From DASSTY01 sp035760645 (lineage in GTDB: Bacteria > Gemmatimonadota > Gemmatimonadetes > Gemmatimonadales > GWC2-71-9): DNA of 33,203 nt. Every line of letters starts with the position of its first letter. Position 1 is the stretch's first letter. Under the pieces are notes generated by a model. That model made no database searches, was not told the origin of the DNA, and saw only the letters and a list, made by a program, of their open reading frames with translations. The stretch is taken from contig DASTSO010000163.1 in the NCBI GenBank assembly GCA_035760645.1, positions 1 through 33,203 on the forward strand, given 5' to 3'. Positions 10,780-20,097 of the stretch are shown one piece after another. The position numbers were made by a program, and so were the translations under genes.

Positions 10780-10809
10780 ACCGTAGGACTTGGCCCGCGC
10801 GGCTGTCAA
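10780..10809 (-). promoter_or_regulatory. Sigma70-type promoter for the methyltransferase gene
   Basis: On the minus strand a perfect TTGACA (10809 to 10804) is followed after 18 bp by TACGGT (10785 to 10780). The start codon is at 10751, giving a leader of roughly 20 nt that contains the ribosome-binding site. Seen in sequence; activity inferred. Confidence 0.6.
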
Positions 10810-10862
10810 GCGGCGCCCCCGGCCCGGCTGCCCCCGGACGATTCCGGCCGAACTCCCCGGTC

Positions 10863-10891
10863 TTGACCTAAATCGGTGGGCCGACTACCTT
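10863..10891 (+). promoter_or_regulatory. Sigma70-type promoter for rpsL (str operon)
   Basis: TTGACC at 10863-10868, a 17-bp spacer, and TACCTT at 10886-10891. It would start an ~80-nt leader before the GTG of rpsL. The spacing is ideal and the same architecture recurs before purA and trpS. Confidence 0.65.
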
Positions 10892-10901
10892 TGCCTGTCT
10901 A

Positions 10902-10925
10902 CCCCGGAAATGGGGATCTTCGGGG
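10902..10925 (+). promoter_or_regulatory. Leader RNA with two mutually exclusive small hairpins before rpsL
   Basis: CCCC at 10902-10905 can pair with GGGG at 10912-10915 (six-base loop), or CCCCG at 10902-10906 with CGGGG at 10921-10925. The segment lies just after the predicted transcription start of the str operon. The stems are short, so regulation is speculative. Confidence 0.3.
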
Positions 10926-10977
10926 CTGTTCGACACGTTCAGTCTCACGCGGGCTCACTGTCGCAGGGTTATTACGA

Positions 10978-11381
<404 letters not shown>

Positions 11382-11385
<4 letters not shown>

Positions 11386-11852
11386 GCCGGCGCAAGACGG
11401 CGGTGAAGCGGGTGACCCCGGCGGATCCGCGCTACGACAGCCAGACGGTCTCGAAGTTCATCAACAATCTGATGTACGACGGCCAGAAGTCGATCGCCGA
11501 GGGCATCTTCTATTCGGCGATGGACATGATCGAGGAGCGCACGGGCCAGCCGGGCGTCTCGGTCTTCAAGCAGGCGCTCAACAACGCCAAGCCGATGCTC
11601 GAGGTGAAGAGCCGGCGTGTCGGCGGCGCCTCGCTCCAGGTGCCGGTCGAGGTGCGGCCGGAGCGCCGCACGGCGCTCGCGATGCGCTGGATCATCTCCT
11701 TCGCCCGCGGGCGCAACGAGAAGACCATGGCCGAGCGGCTGGCCGCCGAGCTGATCCTCGCCTCGAAGGGCGAGGGCAACACGATCAAGAAGAAGGAAGA
11801 CACGCACCGCATGGCCGAGGCCAACCGGGCCTTCGCGCACTACCGGTGGTAG
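11382..11852 (+). CDS. rpsG: 30S ribosomal protein S7
   Basis: Head-assembly protein that binds the 3' major domain of 16S rRNA, 156 residues, normal length. Begins MSRRKTAVKR and contains the conserved YDSQTVSKFINNLMYDGQKS and the mRNA-exit helix region GGASLQVPVEVRPERR. It starts at GTG, whose TG is shared with the rpsL TGA (4-bp overlap), with GGAGG at 11371-11375 as Shine-Dalgarno; translation is probably coupled. In enterobacteria S7 represses this operon from the rpsL-rpsG gap; that gap does not exist here. Confidence 0.97.
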
Positions 11853-11858
11853 TCTGAG

Positions 11859-11890
11859 GGCGGGACCGGCCCCTCGGGGCCGGTCCCGCC
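11859..11890 (+). terminator. Perfect 15-bp GC hairpin between rpsG and fusA
   Basis: The arm 11859-11873 pairs without mismatch with 11876-11890. It lies seven bases after the rpsG stop and has no following T-run. It could be an attenuator or partial terminator that lowers fusA transcription, or an mRNA-processing or stabilising element. The rest of the 230-bp gap (to 12082) holds a second small stem (CATCC at 11985-11989 with GGATG at 12003-12007) and no convincing promoter or gene. Confidence 0.6.
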
Positions 11891-12082
11891 GCGGTATCGA
11901 AGGACAATCGGAGCACGTGACGGCGGCGCCGCCGCCGGACACCTCTGCTCTTCCGAACGACAACGCGTACCGCCGGATGGCGGTCATCCAGGGGTGACAC
12001 CCGGATGCGCGCGGAGCGATACCACCTCCTGCGGGAGGGCTCGGTCGCCCCGCTTTTTCGCTGAATAGAGACCTGGGAAGCT

Positions 12083-14179
<2,097 letters not shown>

Positions 14180-14211
14180 GCCCCCGGGCGCAAGCCTTCA
14201 CTTATGGGCAA

Positions 14212-14232
14212 GCCGGCCCACGAGGGGCCGGC
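14212..14232 (+). terminator. 8-bp GC hairpin between fusA and rpsJ
   Basis: GCCGGCCC at 14212-14219 pairs with GGGCCGGC at 14225-14232 around a five-base loop. No T-run follows. It lies where tuf is commonly found and 22 bases before the rpsJ start, so it may affect read-through or expose the rpsJ ribosome-binding site. Confidence 0.45.
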
Positions 14233-14254
14233 CTCTACCACGAACGAGGAACAC

Positions 14255-14563
14255 ATGGCTGGCAAGATCCGCATTCGCCTCAAGGCGTTCGACCACGTGG
14301 TGCTCGACCAGGCCGCGGCGGACATCGTGCGCACGGCGGAGAAGACCGGGGCCCAGGTCTCGGGCCCGATCCCGCTCCCGGTGAAGACCGAGCGGTGGAC
14401 GGTGCTCCGCAGCCCGCACGTGGACAAGAAGAGCCGCGAGCAGTTCGAGCTGCGCACGCACAAGCGCCTGCTCGACATCAACGACTCCCGCCCGCAGACG
14501 ATGGACGCGCTGACGAAGCTCGATCTGCCGGCCGGCGTCGACGTCGAAATCAAGGTCGAGTAG
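14255..14563 (+). CDS. rpsJ: 30S ribosomal protein S10
   Basis: 102 residues, normal length. Contains KIRIRLKAFDHVVLDQ, the loop segment GPIPLPVKTERWTVLRSPHVDKKS split around the conserved SPHVDKKSREQFE, and THKRLLDI. S10 binds 16S rRNA in the head and also NusB/NusG in antitermination complexes. ATG 14255 is chosen by homology and by GAGGA five bases upstream; an in-frame ATG at 14204 would add 17 unrelated residues. First gene of the S10 cluster; no separate promoter recognised. Confidence 0.96.
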   Translation: MAGKIRIRLKAFDHVVLDQAAADIVRTAEKTGAQVSGPIPLPVKTERWTVLRSPHVDKKSREQFELRTHKRLLDINDSRPQTMDALTKLDLPAGVDVEIKVE

Positions 14564-14579
14564 GCGAGGCGCGCGACAT

Positions 14580-15203
14580 ATGACGAACGGACTCATTGGG
14601 CGCAAGCTCGGCATGACGCGCGTCTTCGCCGAGGACGGCAGCGCGGTGCCGGTGACGGTCATCGAGGTCGGCCCGAACAAGGTCGTCCAGGTCAAGGACG
14701 CGGCCGTCCAGCTGGGCTTCGGCGCGCGCAAGGCGAGCCGGGCCACGAAGGCGGAGCTGGGCCACGCGAAGAAGGCGGGGCTCGAGGCGGCGCCGGCCAT
14801 CATCCGCGAGTTCCAGGTCACGGGCGAGGCGCCCGCGGCCGGCGCGGACGTGACGGTGGACATCTTCGCCCCGGGCGAGCTCGTGAAGGTGACGGGCACG
14901 ACGAAGGGCCGCGGCTTCCAGGGCGTCGTGCACCGGCACGGCTTCGGCGGCGGGCCGGCGACGCACGGCAACACGCGCCACCGCAAGCCCGGCTCGATCA
15001 GCCCGGGCACCGACCCCTCGCGCGTCATCAAGGGCAAGCGGATGCCGGGCCACCACGGGGCCAAGCGGCACACCGAGCTCGGGCTCCGCGTCGAGCGGGT
15101 GGACGCCGAGCGTAACCTGCTGTTCATCCGGGGCGCGGTTCCGGGCTCCAAGAACGGCATCGTGATGGTCGCCAAGCAGGGAGGACCGAGCCGCCATGAT
15201 TGA
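14580..15203 (+). CDS. rplC: 50S ribosomal protein L3
   Basis: 207 residues. Begins GLIGRKLGMTRVF and includes the central loop KGRGFQGVVHRHGFGGGP, then THGNTRHRKPGSIS and KRMPGHHGAKR, the extension that approaches the peptidyl-transferase centre. One of the earliest 23S rRNA binders in assembly. Starts 16 bp after rpsJ and overlaps rplD by 8 bp. Confidence 0.97.
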   Translation: MTNGLIGRKLGMTRVFAEDGSAVPVTVIEVGPNKVVQVKDAAVQLGFGARKASRATKAELGHAKKAGLEAAPAIIREFQVTGEAPAAGADVTVDIFAPGELVKVTGTTKGRGFQGVVHRHGFGGGPATHGNTRHRKPGSISPGTDPSRVIKGKRMPGHHGAKRHTELGLRVERVDAERNLLFIRGAVPGSKNGIVMVAKQGGPSRHD

Positions 15204-15984
15204 GGCGCTCCACTATTCGGCGGCCGGGGACCGGCGCGACGCGACGTTCGCGCTGCCGGCCGAGACGTTCGACGGCACCGTCAACGAGCCCGTGCTGCAC
15301 CAGGCCGTGAAGGTGTTCCTGAACAACCAGCGCCAGGGCACCGCGAAGACCAAGGGTCGCAGCGAGGTCTCGGGCGGCAACCAGAAGCCGTGGAAGCAGA
15401 AGGGCACCGGCCGCGCCCGCCAGGGCTCGACCCGCGCCCCGCACTGGCGCGGCGGCGGCACCGTCTTCGGCCCGCAGCCGCGGGACTACACGACGGCGAT
15501 CCCCAGGAAGGTCAAGCAGCTCGCCCGCAAGAGCGCGCTCAACGCGCGCGCCCGCGAGCAGGCGCTCGTGGTCGTCGAGCGGCTCGCCTTCGAGGCGCCG
15601 AAGACGGCGCAGCTCGCCGGGCTGCTGGAGAAGCTGGGCCTCGGGGCGCGGAAGACGCTGGTCCTCACGGCCGGGCACAACCCGAACGCGTACCTCAGCG
15701 GCCGCAACCTCGAGCGCGTGGACGTGATGAACTACGCCGAGGCCTCGGCCTACGACATCCTCTGGGCCGACGCGATCGTGGTCGAGGAGGCGGCGTTCAC
15801 GGGCGTGCAGCCCGAGGCGAGCGCGGCCGCGACGGCGACCGGGACGGCGCCGGCGAAGAAGCGCGCCGCGAAGAAGGCGGCGAGCGCCGCGGCCGAGAAG
15901 CCGGCGGCGAAGAAGGCCACCAAGAAGTCGGCCGAGGGCGCGGCGAAGAAGCCCGCCTCCCGCAAGACGAAGGAGACGGAGTAA
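15196..15984 (+). CDS. rplD: 50S ribosomal protein L4 with long Lys/Ala-rich C-terminal tail
   Basis: 262 residues, about 55 more than usual. The core has the exit-tunnel loop region (GGNQKPWKQKGTGRARQGS, residues 60-78) and APHWRGGGTVFGP, and ends around VVEEAAF at 195-201. From about 207 onward the sequence is almost only Ala, Lys, Thr, Ser and Glu (KKRAAKKAAS, EKPAAKKATKKS), resembling histone-H1-like bacterial tails. In E. coli L4 also represses the S10 operon by binding its leader; no such leader is evident here. Overlaps rplC by 8 bp. Confidence 0.96.
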   Translation: MIEALHYSAAGDRRDATFALPAETFDGTVNEPVLHQAVKVFLNNQRQGTAKTKGRSEVSGGNQKPWKQKGTGRARQGSTRAPHWRGGGTVFGPQPRDYTTAIPRKVKQLARKSALNARAREQALVVVERLAFEAPKTAQLAGLLEKLGLGARKTLVLTAGHNPNAYLSGRNLERVDVMNYAEASAYDILWADAIVVEEAAFTGVQPEASAAATATGTAPAKKRAAKKAASAAAEKPAAKKATKKSAEGAAKKPASRKTKETE

Positions 15985-15987
15985 GCC

Positions 15988-16275
15988 ATGCCCGCTCTGC
16001 ATGAGGTCATCGTGCGGCCGCTGATCACCGAGAAGAGCTCGGTGGCGTACCAGGATCAGCAGGCCTACACGTTCGAGGTGCATCCGGAGGCGACGAAGTA
16101 CCAGATCCGGAACGCGCTCCAGCAGCTCTTCAACGTCCGCGTCACCGACGTGCGGACGATGCAGATGCGCCGGCACGCGGTCGTGCGCGGCCGCACCGTC
16201 GGCACGACGAAGCGCTGGAAGAAGGCGATCGTCACGCTTGCGGAAGGGCAGACCCTTCCGGTCTACGAGGTCTGA
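15988..16275 (+). CDS. rplW: 50S ribosomal protein L23
   Basis: 95 residues, normal length. Contains VIVRPLITEKSSV, the YTFEVHPEATKYQIRNALQQ helix and the loop RRHAVVRGRTVGTTKRWKKA. L23 forms part of the tunnel exit and docks trigger factor and SRP. Starts 3 bp after rplD and ends 2 bp before rplB. Confidence 0.97.
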   Translation: MPALHEVIVRPLITEKSSVAYQDQQAYTFEVHPEATKYQIRNALQQLFNVRVTDVRTMQMRRHAVVRGRTVGTTKRWKKAIVTLAEGQTLPVYEV

Positions 16276-16277
16276 GC

Positions 16278-17117
16278 ATGAGCATCCGTCAATTCCGGCC
16301 CATGACGGCCGGCACGCGCTTCCGCTCGGTCTCGGGCTTCGACGAGATCACGCGCTCCGAGCCGGAGAAGAGCCTGCTCGAGCCGATCAAGAAGACCGGC
16401 GGCCGCAACAACCTGGGGCACCTGACCAGCCGCCACATCGGCGGCGGGCACAAGCGCCAGTACCGGAAGATCGACTTCAAGCGCAACAAGTTCGGGATCC
16501 CGGCCCGGGTGGCCGAAATCGAGTACGACCCGAACCGCACGGCGCGCATCGCGCTCCTGGTCTACGCCGACGGCGAGAAGCGCTACATCCTGCACCCCAA
16601 GGGGCTCAAGCAGGGTGACGTGGTCGTGGCGGGCCCGGGCGCCGACCCGCGCCTGGGCAACGCCCTGCCGCTCGGCGAGATGCCGCTCGGCACCACGGTG
16701 CACAACATCGAGCTCAAGATCGGCAAGGGCGGCCAGCTGGCCCGCACCGCCGGCGCCAGCGCGCAGGTGGTGGCGAAGGAGGGCGACTACGTGACCCTCC
16801 GCATGCGCTCGAGCGAGATGCGCCTCGTGCACGCCCGCTGCCTCGCCACCGTGGGCGAGGTGGGCAACGCCGAGCACGAGCTGCTCTCGGTCGGCAAGGC
16901 GGGCAAGAGCCGCTGGCTCGGCAAGCGGCCCAAGGTCCGCGGCGTGGCGATGAACCCGGTCGACCACCCGCTGGGTGGCGGCGAGGGCAAGACCTCGGGC
17001 GGCCGCGCGCCGGTCAGCCCGTGGGGCAAGCCCGAGGGCCGGAAGACCCGTCATCCGAAGAAGGCGTCCACCAAGCTCATCGTGCGCGGCCGGAAGCGCG
17101 GGAAGGCGACCAAGTAA
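16278..17117 (+). CDS. rplB: 50S ribosomal protein L2
   Basis: 279 residues. Shows GRNNLGHLTSRHIGGGHKR near the N-terminus, EYDPNRTARIALL in the OB-fold, GNALPLGEMPLGTTVHNIE, and the C-terminal MNPVDHPLGGGEG. The His of VDH, matching E. coli H229 needed for subunit association and peptidyl transfer, is kept; the second His of the usual HPHGGG is Leu, as in several other phyla. The stop codon shares its last A with the ATG of rpsS (TAATG). Confidence 0.98.
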   Translation: MSIRQFRPMTAGTRFRSVSGFDEITRSEPEKSLLEPIKKTGGRNNLGHLTSRHIGGGHKRQYRKIDFKRNKFGIPARVAEIEYDPNRTARIALLVYADGEKRYILHPKGLKQGDVVVAGPGADPRLGNALPLGEMPLGTTVHNIELKIGKGGQLARTAGASAQVVAKEGDYVTLRMRSSEMRLVHARCLATVGEVGNAEHELLSVGKAGKSRWLGKRPKVRGVAMNPVDHPLGGGEGKTSGGRAPVSPWGKPEGRKTRHPKKASTKLIVRGRKRGKATK

Positions 17118-17407
17118 TGGCGCGGAGCATCAAGAAGGGCCCGTTCGTCCAGGAGGCGCTCCTCCGGAAGGTCCAGGGGCTCAACAGCAAGAACGAGAAG
17201 CGGGTCGTGAAGACCTGGAGCCGGGCGAGCACGATCCTGCCCGAGTTCGTCGGCCACACCTTCGCCGTGCACAACGGGAACAAGTTCGTCCCCGTCTACG
17301 TCACGGAGAACATGGTGGGCCACAAGCTCGGCGAGTTCGCCCCGACGCGCCTGTTCCGCGGCCACAGCGGCAAGCTCGTCGCCGACAAGAAGGCGAAGCC
17401 GGAGTGA
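17117..17407 (+). CDS. rpsS: 30S ribosomal protein S19
   Basis: 96 residues. Begins MARSIKKGPFVQEALLRKV and contains TWSRASTILPEFVGHTFAVH, GEFAPTRLFRGHSGK. Located in the 30S head, contacting S13 and the A-site tRNA side. ATG 17117 overlaps the rplB stop by one base; an in-frame ATG at 17021 lies inside rplB and is rejected. Confidence 0.97.
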   Translation: MARSIKKGPFVQEALLRKVQGLNSKNEKRVVKTWSRASTILPEFVGHTFAVHNGNKFVPVYVTENMVGHKLGEFAPTRLFRGHSGKLVADKKAKPE

Positions 17408-17415
17408 GCGAGACC

Positions 17416-17772
17416 ATGACTGGATACGCGATTCAGCGCGGGGTGCGGCAGAGCCCCCGGAAGATGCGGCTCGTCATCGACGAGATCCGCGGCAAGAACG
17501 TGAACGAGGCGTACGCCTACCTCAAGTTCTCGAAGAAGCTCGCCGCGAAGCAGATCGAGAAGACGCTGCGCTCCGCGGTGGCCAACGCCGAGCAGCTGGC
17601 GATGCGGGACAACCGGGCCTTCGACGTCGACGCGCTCGTCGTCACCAAGGCCGTGGTGAACATGGGCGCGCCGCTCAAGCGGTTCACGGCCGCCGCGCAG
17701 GGCCGCGCGACGCCGATCCGGAAGCGGACCAGCCACGTGGAGATCCACGTGGGCAGCGAGGAGAGCAAGTAA
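17416..17772 (+). CDS. rplV: 50S ribosomal protein L22
   Basis: 118 residues from ATG 17416. Contains RQSPRKMRLVIDEIRGKNV, helix segments with LRSAVANAEQ, and the beta-hairpin AAQGRATPIRKRTSHVEI that lines the exit tunnel and is where macrolide-resistance changes occur in other bacteria. An in-frame GTG at 17404 overlaps the rpsS stop by 4 bp and would add VSET; it cannot be excluded. Its TAA overlaps the rpsC ATG by one base. Confidence 0.96.
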   Translation: MTGYAIQRGVRQSPRKMRLVIDEIRGKNVNEAYAYLKFSKKLAAKQIEKTLRSAVANAEQLAMRDNRAFDVDALVVTKAVVNMGAPLKRFTAAAQGRATPIRKRTSHVEIHVGSEESK

Positions 17773-18431
17773 TGGGTCAGAAGACGCATCCGATCGGGTT
17801 CCGGCTCGGCGTGGTCAAGCCCTGGCAGTCGAAGTGGTTCGCCACCAAGGACATGCCGGCGCTGCTGAAGGAAGACGAGCTCATCCGCAAGTATCTCAAG
17901 GCCCGCCTGGGCCATGCGGCGATCAGCGAGATCACGATCGAGCGCAAGCCGGGCAAGGTCACCGTCACGATCCACACCGGCCGGCCGGGCGTGGTCATCG
18001 GCAAGCGGGGCGCCGAGGTGGACAAGCTGCGCGACGAGCTCGCCCAGCTGACGGGCAAGGAAGCGGCGATCAACGTCGAGGAGATCAAGCGGCCGGAGAT
18101 CTCGGCCCAGCTGGTCGCCGACAACATCGCCCACCAGCTGCAGCAGCGCATCAGCTTCCGCCGCGCCATGAAGCGCGCGGTGCAGAGCGCGATGCGCATG
18201 GGCGCCCAGGGCATCCGCGTGCGCCTCTCGGGCCGCCTCGGCGGCGCCGAGATCGCCCGCACCGAGGGCTACCGCGAGGGCCGGGTGCCGCTCCACACGC
18301 TGCGCGCCGACATCGACTACGCCACCAGCACGGCGAAGACGACCTACGGCACGATCGGCATCAAGATCTGGATCTTCAAGGGTGAGGTCGTCGAGGACGT
18401 CTCGGGCCGCACCTACAGCACGGGGGCGTGA
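17772..18431 (+). CDS. rpsC: 30S ribosomal protein S3
   Basis: 219 residues. The N-terminal MGQKTHPIGFRLGV is followed by the KH domain with the GxxG loop in GRPGVVIGKRGAEVDKLR, and the C-terminal domain with AQGIRVRLSGRLGGAEIARTE and TTYGTIGIKIWIFKGE. S3 forms the mRNA entry pore and helicase site. Overlaps rplV by one base (TAATG). Confidence 0.98.
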   Translation: MGQKTHPIGFRLGVVKPWQSKWFATKDMPALLKEDELIRKYLKARLGHAAISEITIERKPGKVTVTIHTGRPGVVIGKRGAEVDKLRDELAQLTGKEAAINVEEIKRPEISAQLVADNIAHQLQQRISFRRAMKRAVQSAMRMGAQGIRVRLSGRLGGAEIARTEGYREGRVPLHTLRADIDYATSTAKTTYGTIGIKIWIFKGEVVEDVSGRTYSTGA

Positions 18432-18434
18432 GCG

Positions 18435-18848
18435 ATGCTCGCACCGAAGCGAATCAAGTTCCGCAAGACCTTCAAGGGGCGGACCAAGGGCATCGCGCAG
18501 CGCGGCAACACCGTCGCCTTCGGCGAGTTCGCCCTCATGAGCCTGGAGCCGGGCTGGGTGACCAACCGGCAGATCGAGGCGAGCCGCGTCGCGATGACGC
18601 GTGAGATGAAGCGCGGCGGCAAGGTGTGGATCCGGATCTTCCCGGACAAGCCGATCACCAAGAAGCCGGCCGAGACGCGCATGGGCAAGGGCAAGGGCAA
18701 CCCGGAGGGCTGGGTGGCCGTCGTCAAGCCGGGCCGCGTCATGTTCGAGATCGAGGGCGTGAGCGAGGAGCTGGCCCGCAAGGCGATGGCGCTGGCCGCC
18801 GCCAAGCTCCCGGTCAAGACGCGCTTCGTCAAGCGCGAGGAGGCGTGA
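18435..18848 (+). CDS. rplP: 50S ribosomal protein L16
   Basis: 137 residues, normal length. Contains MLAPKRIKFRKTFKGR, GEFALMSLEPGWVTNRQIEA and the loop IFPDKPITKKPAETRMGKGKGN near the A-site, where Arg hydroxylation occurs in some bacteria. Three bases after rpsC. Confidence 0.97.
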   Translation: MLAPKRIKFRKTFKGRTKGIAQRGNTVAFGEFALMSLEPGWVTNRQIEASRVAMTREMKRGGKVWIRIFPDKPITKKPAETRMGKGKGNPEGWVAVVKPGRVMFEIEGVSEELARKAMALAAAKLPVKTRFVKREEA

Positions 18849-18850
18849 GC

Positions 18851-19054
18851 ATGAAGGCGCGCGAGCTGCGCGACATGTCGGTGGACGAGCTCCAGGCCAA
18901 GAAGGCCGAGCTCGAGCGGGAGCGCTTCAACCTGCGCTTCAGCTCCGCCACCCAGACGGTCGAGAACCCGATCCGATTCCGGACCATCCGGCGCGACATC
19001 GCCCGGATCAACACGATCCTGCGCGAGCGGGCCGAGGTGAAGAGCCATGGCTGA
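18851..19054 (+). CDS. rpmC: 50S ribosomal protein L29
   Basis: 67 residues, two helices: MKARELRDMSVDELQAKKAEL and a second with NPIRFRTIRRDIARINTIL. Located beside L23 at the tunnel exit. GAGGAGG at about 18837-18843 gives ideal spacing to ATG 18851. Overlaps rpsQ by 8 bp. Confidence 0.95.
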   Translation: MKARELRDMSVDELQAKKAELERERFNLRFSSATQTVENPIRFRTIRRDIARINTILRERAEVKSHG

Positions 19055-19328
19055 GAACGAGCAGCAGACCGCGGGCGCGCCCCGGGCGCGGCGGAAGACC
19101 CGCCAGGGCGTCGTGGTCAGCGACAAGATGCAGAAGACCGTCACCGTGGCCCTGGTGCGCCGCTACGCCCACGCGGTGTACGGCAAGCAGGTGACGCGGA
19201 CGAAGACGGTGAAGGCGCGCAACGAGCTCGAGGCCAAGGCCGGCGACACGGTGCGCATCATGGAGACCCGGCCGCTCGCCAAGACCGTCTGCTGGCGGGT
19301 CGTCGAGATCGTCGAGCGGGCGAAGTAA
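19047..19328 (+). CDS. rpsQ: 30S ribosomal protein S17
   Basis: 93 residues, a few longer than usual at the N-terminus. The OB-fold core runs from RQGVVVSDKMQKTVTVALVRR through GDTVRIMETRPLAKTVCWRVVE. Primary 16S 5'-domain binder. The start lies inside the end of rpmC, so translation is probably coupled. Confidence 0.96.
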   Translation: MAENEQQTAGAPRARRKTRQGVVVSDKMQKTVTVALVRRYAHAVYGKQVTRTKTVKARNELEAKAGDTVRIMETRPLAKTVCWRVVEIVERAK

Positions 19329-19343
19329 GGGGCCGAGGAGACC

Positions 19344-19712
19344 ATGGTTCAACAGGAAACGATCGTCCGCATCGCGGACAACTCGGGGGCCCGCCAGGCG
19401 CTGGTCATCCGCGTCCTCGGCGGCTCGAAGCGGCGCTACGCCGGCCTCGGCGACCGGGTGGTGGTGGCGATCAAGGACGCCATCCCCACGGGCCAGGTGA
19501 AGAAGGGCGACGTGCAGAAGGCCGTCATCGTCCGCACCGCCAAGGAGACCCGCCGCAAGGACGGCTCCTACATCCGCTTCGACGAGAACGCGGCGGTGCT
19601 CATCAACGACGCCGGCGAGCCGAAGGCGACGCGCATCTTCGGGCCCGTCGCGCGCGAGCTGCGCGAGAAGAAGTACATGAAGATCGTCTCGCTCGCGCCG
19701 GAGGTGCTCTGA
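19344..19712 (+). CDS. rplN: 50S ribosomal protein L14
   Basis: 122 residues, normal length. Contains MVQQETIVRIADNSGARQAL, VIKDAIP-type strand VVVAIKDAIPTGQVKKGDV and the signature RKDGSYIRFDENAAVLIN, ending IFGPVARELREKKYMKIVSLAPEVL-type sequence. Interacts with L19 and silencing factor RsfS in other bacteria. 15 bp after rpsQ and 1 bp before rplX. Confidence 0.97.
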   Translation: MVQQETIVRIADNSGARQALVIRVLGGSKRRYAGLGDRVVVAIKDAIPTGQVKKGDVQKAVIVRTAKETRRKDGSYIRFDENAAVLINDAGEPKATRIFGPVARELREKKYMKIVSLAPEVL

Positions 19713-19713
19713 C

Positions 19714-20094
19714 ATGAAGCCCCTGGTGTACAAGAAGGCCAAGCGCGTGCGCACGAAGCCGGTCGTCCGGCAGAAGCTGCACGTCACGAAGGGCGACGTC
19801 GTGCGGGTCATCTCGGGCGACGACAAGGGCAAGGAGGGCCGCGTCCTCGCGGTCTTCCCGAAGACGGGCCGGGTGAAGGTGCAGGGCGTGAACATCGTCA
19901 AGCGCCACCTGCGCCCGACGCCCCAGAGCGAGGGCGGGATCGTGGAGCGCGAGGCGCCGATCCACCACTCGAAGGTCATGCTGCTCGACCCGAAGGCGGG
20001 CGTGCCGACGCGGGTGCGCCGTCGCCGGGATCAGGACGGCACCGTCGAGCGGATCGCCGTCAAGAGCGGGCAGCCGATTGCGAGGAGCCGGTAA
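19714..20094 (+). CDS. rplX: 50S ribosomal protein L24
   Basis: 126 residues, about 20 longer than E. coli L24. The KOW motif is clear: KGDVVRVISGDDKGKEGRVL, then VQGVNIVKRHLRPTPQSEGG and a C-terminal Arg-rich strand region. Assembly-initiator protein for 23S rRNA. Sits one base after rplN and three before rplE. Confidence 0.96.
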   Translation: MKPLVYKKAKRVRTKPVVRQKLHVTKGDVVRVISGDDKGKEGRVLAVFPKTGRVKVQGVNIVKRHLRPTPQSEGGIVEREAPIHHSKVMLLDPKAGVPTRVRRRRDQDGTVERIAVKSGQPIARSR

Positions 20095-20097
20095 GCG

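Noticed and set aside
10876..10977. N-terminal extension of S12 from ATG 10876
   Set aside because: It would overlap the promoter, adds 34 residues without similarity, and S12 similarity begins exactly at the GTG at 10978.
11911..12082. Small gene or promoter in the rest of the rpsG-fusA gap
   Set aside because: No open frame has a ribosome-binding site and a plausible product, and no -35/-10 pair of acceptable quality was found.
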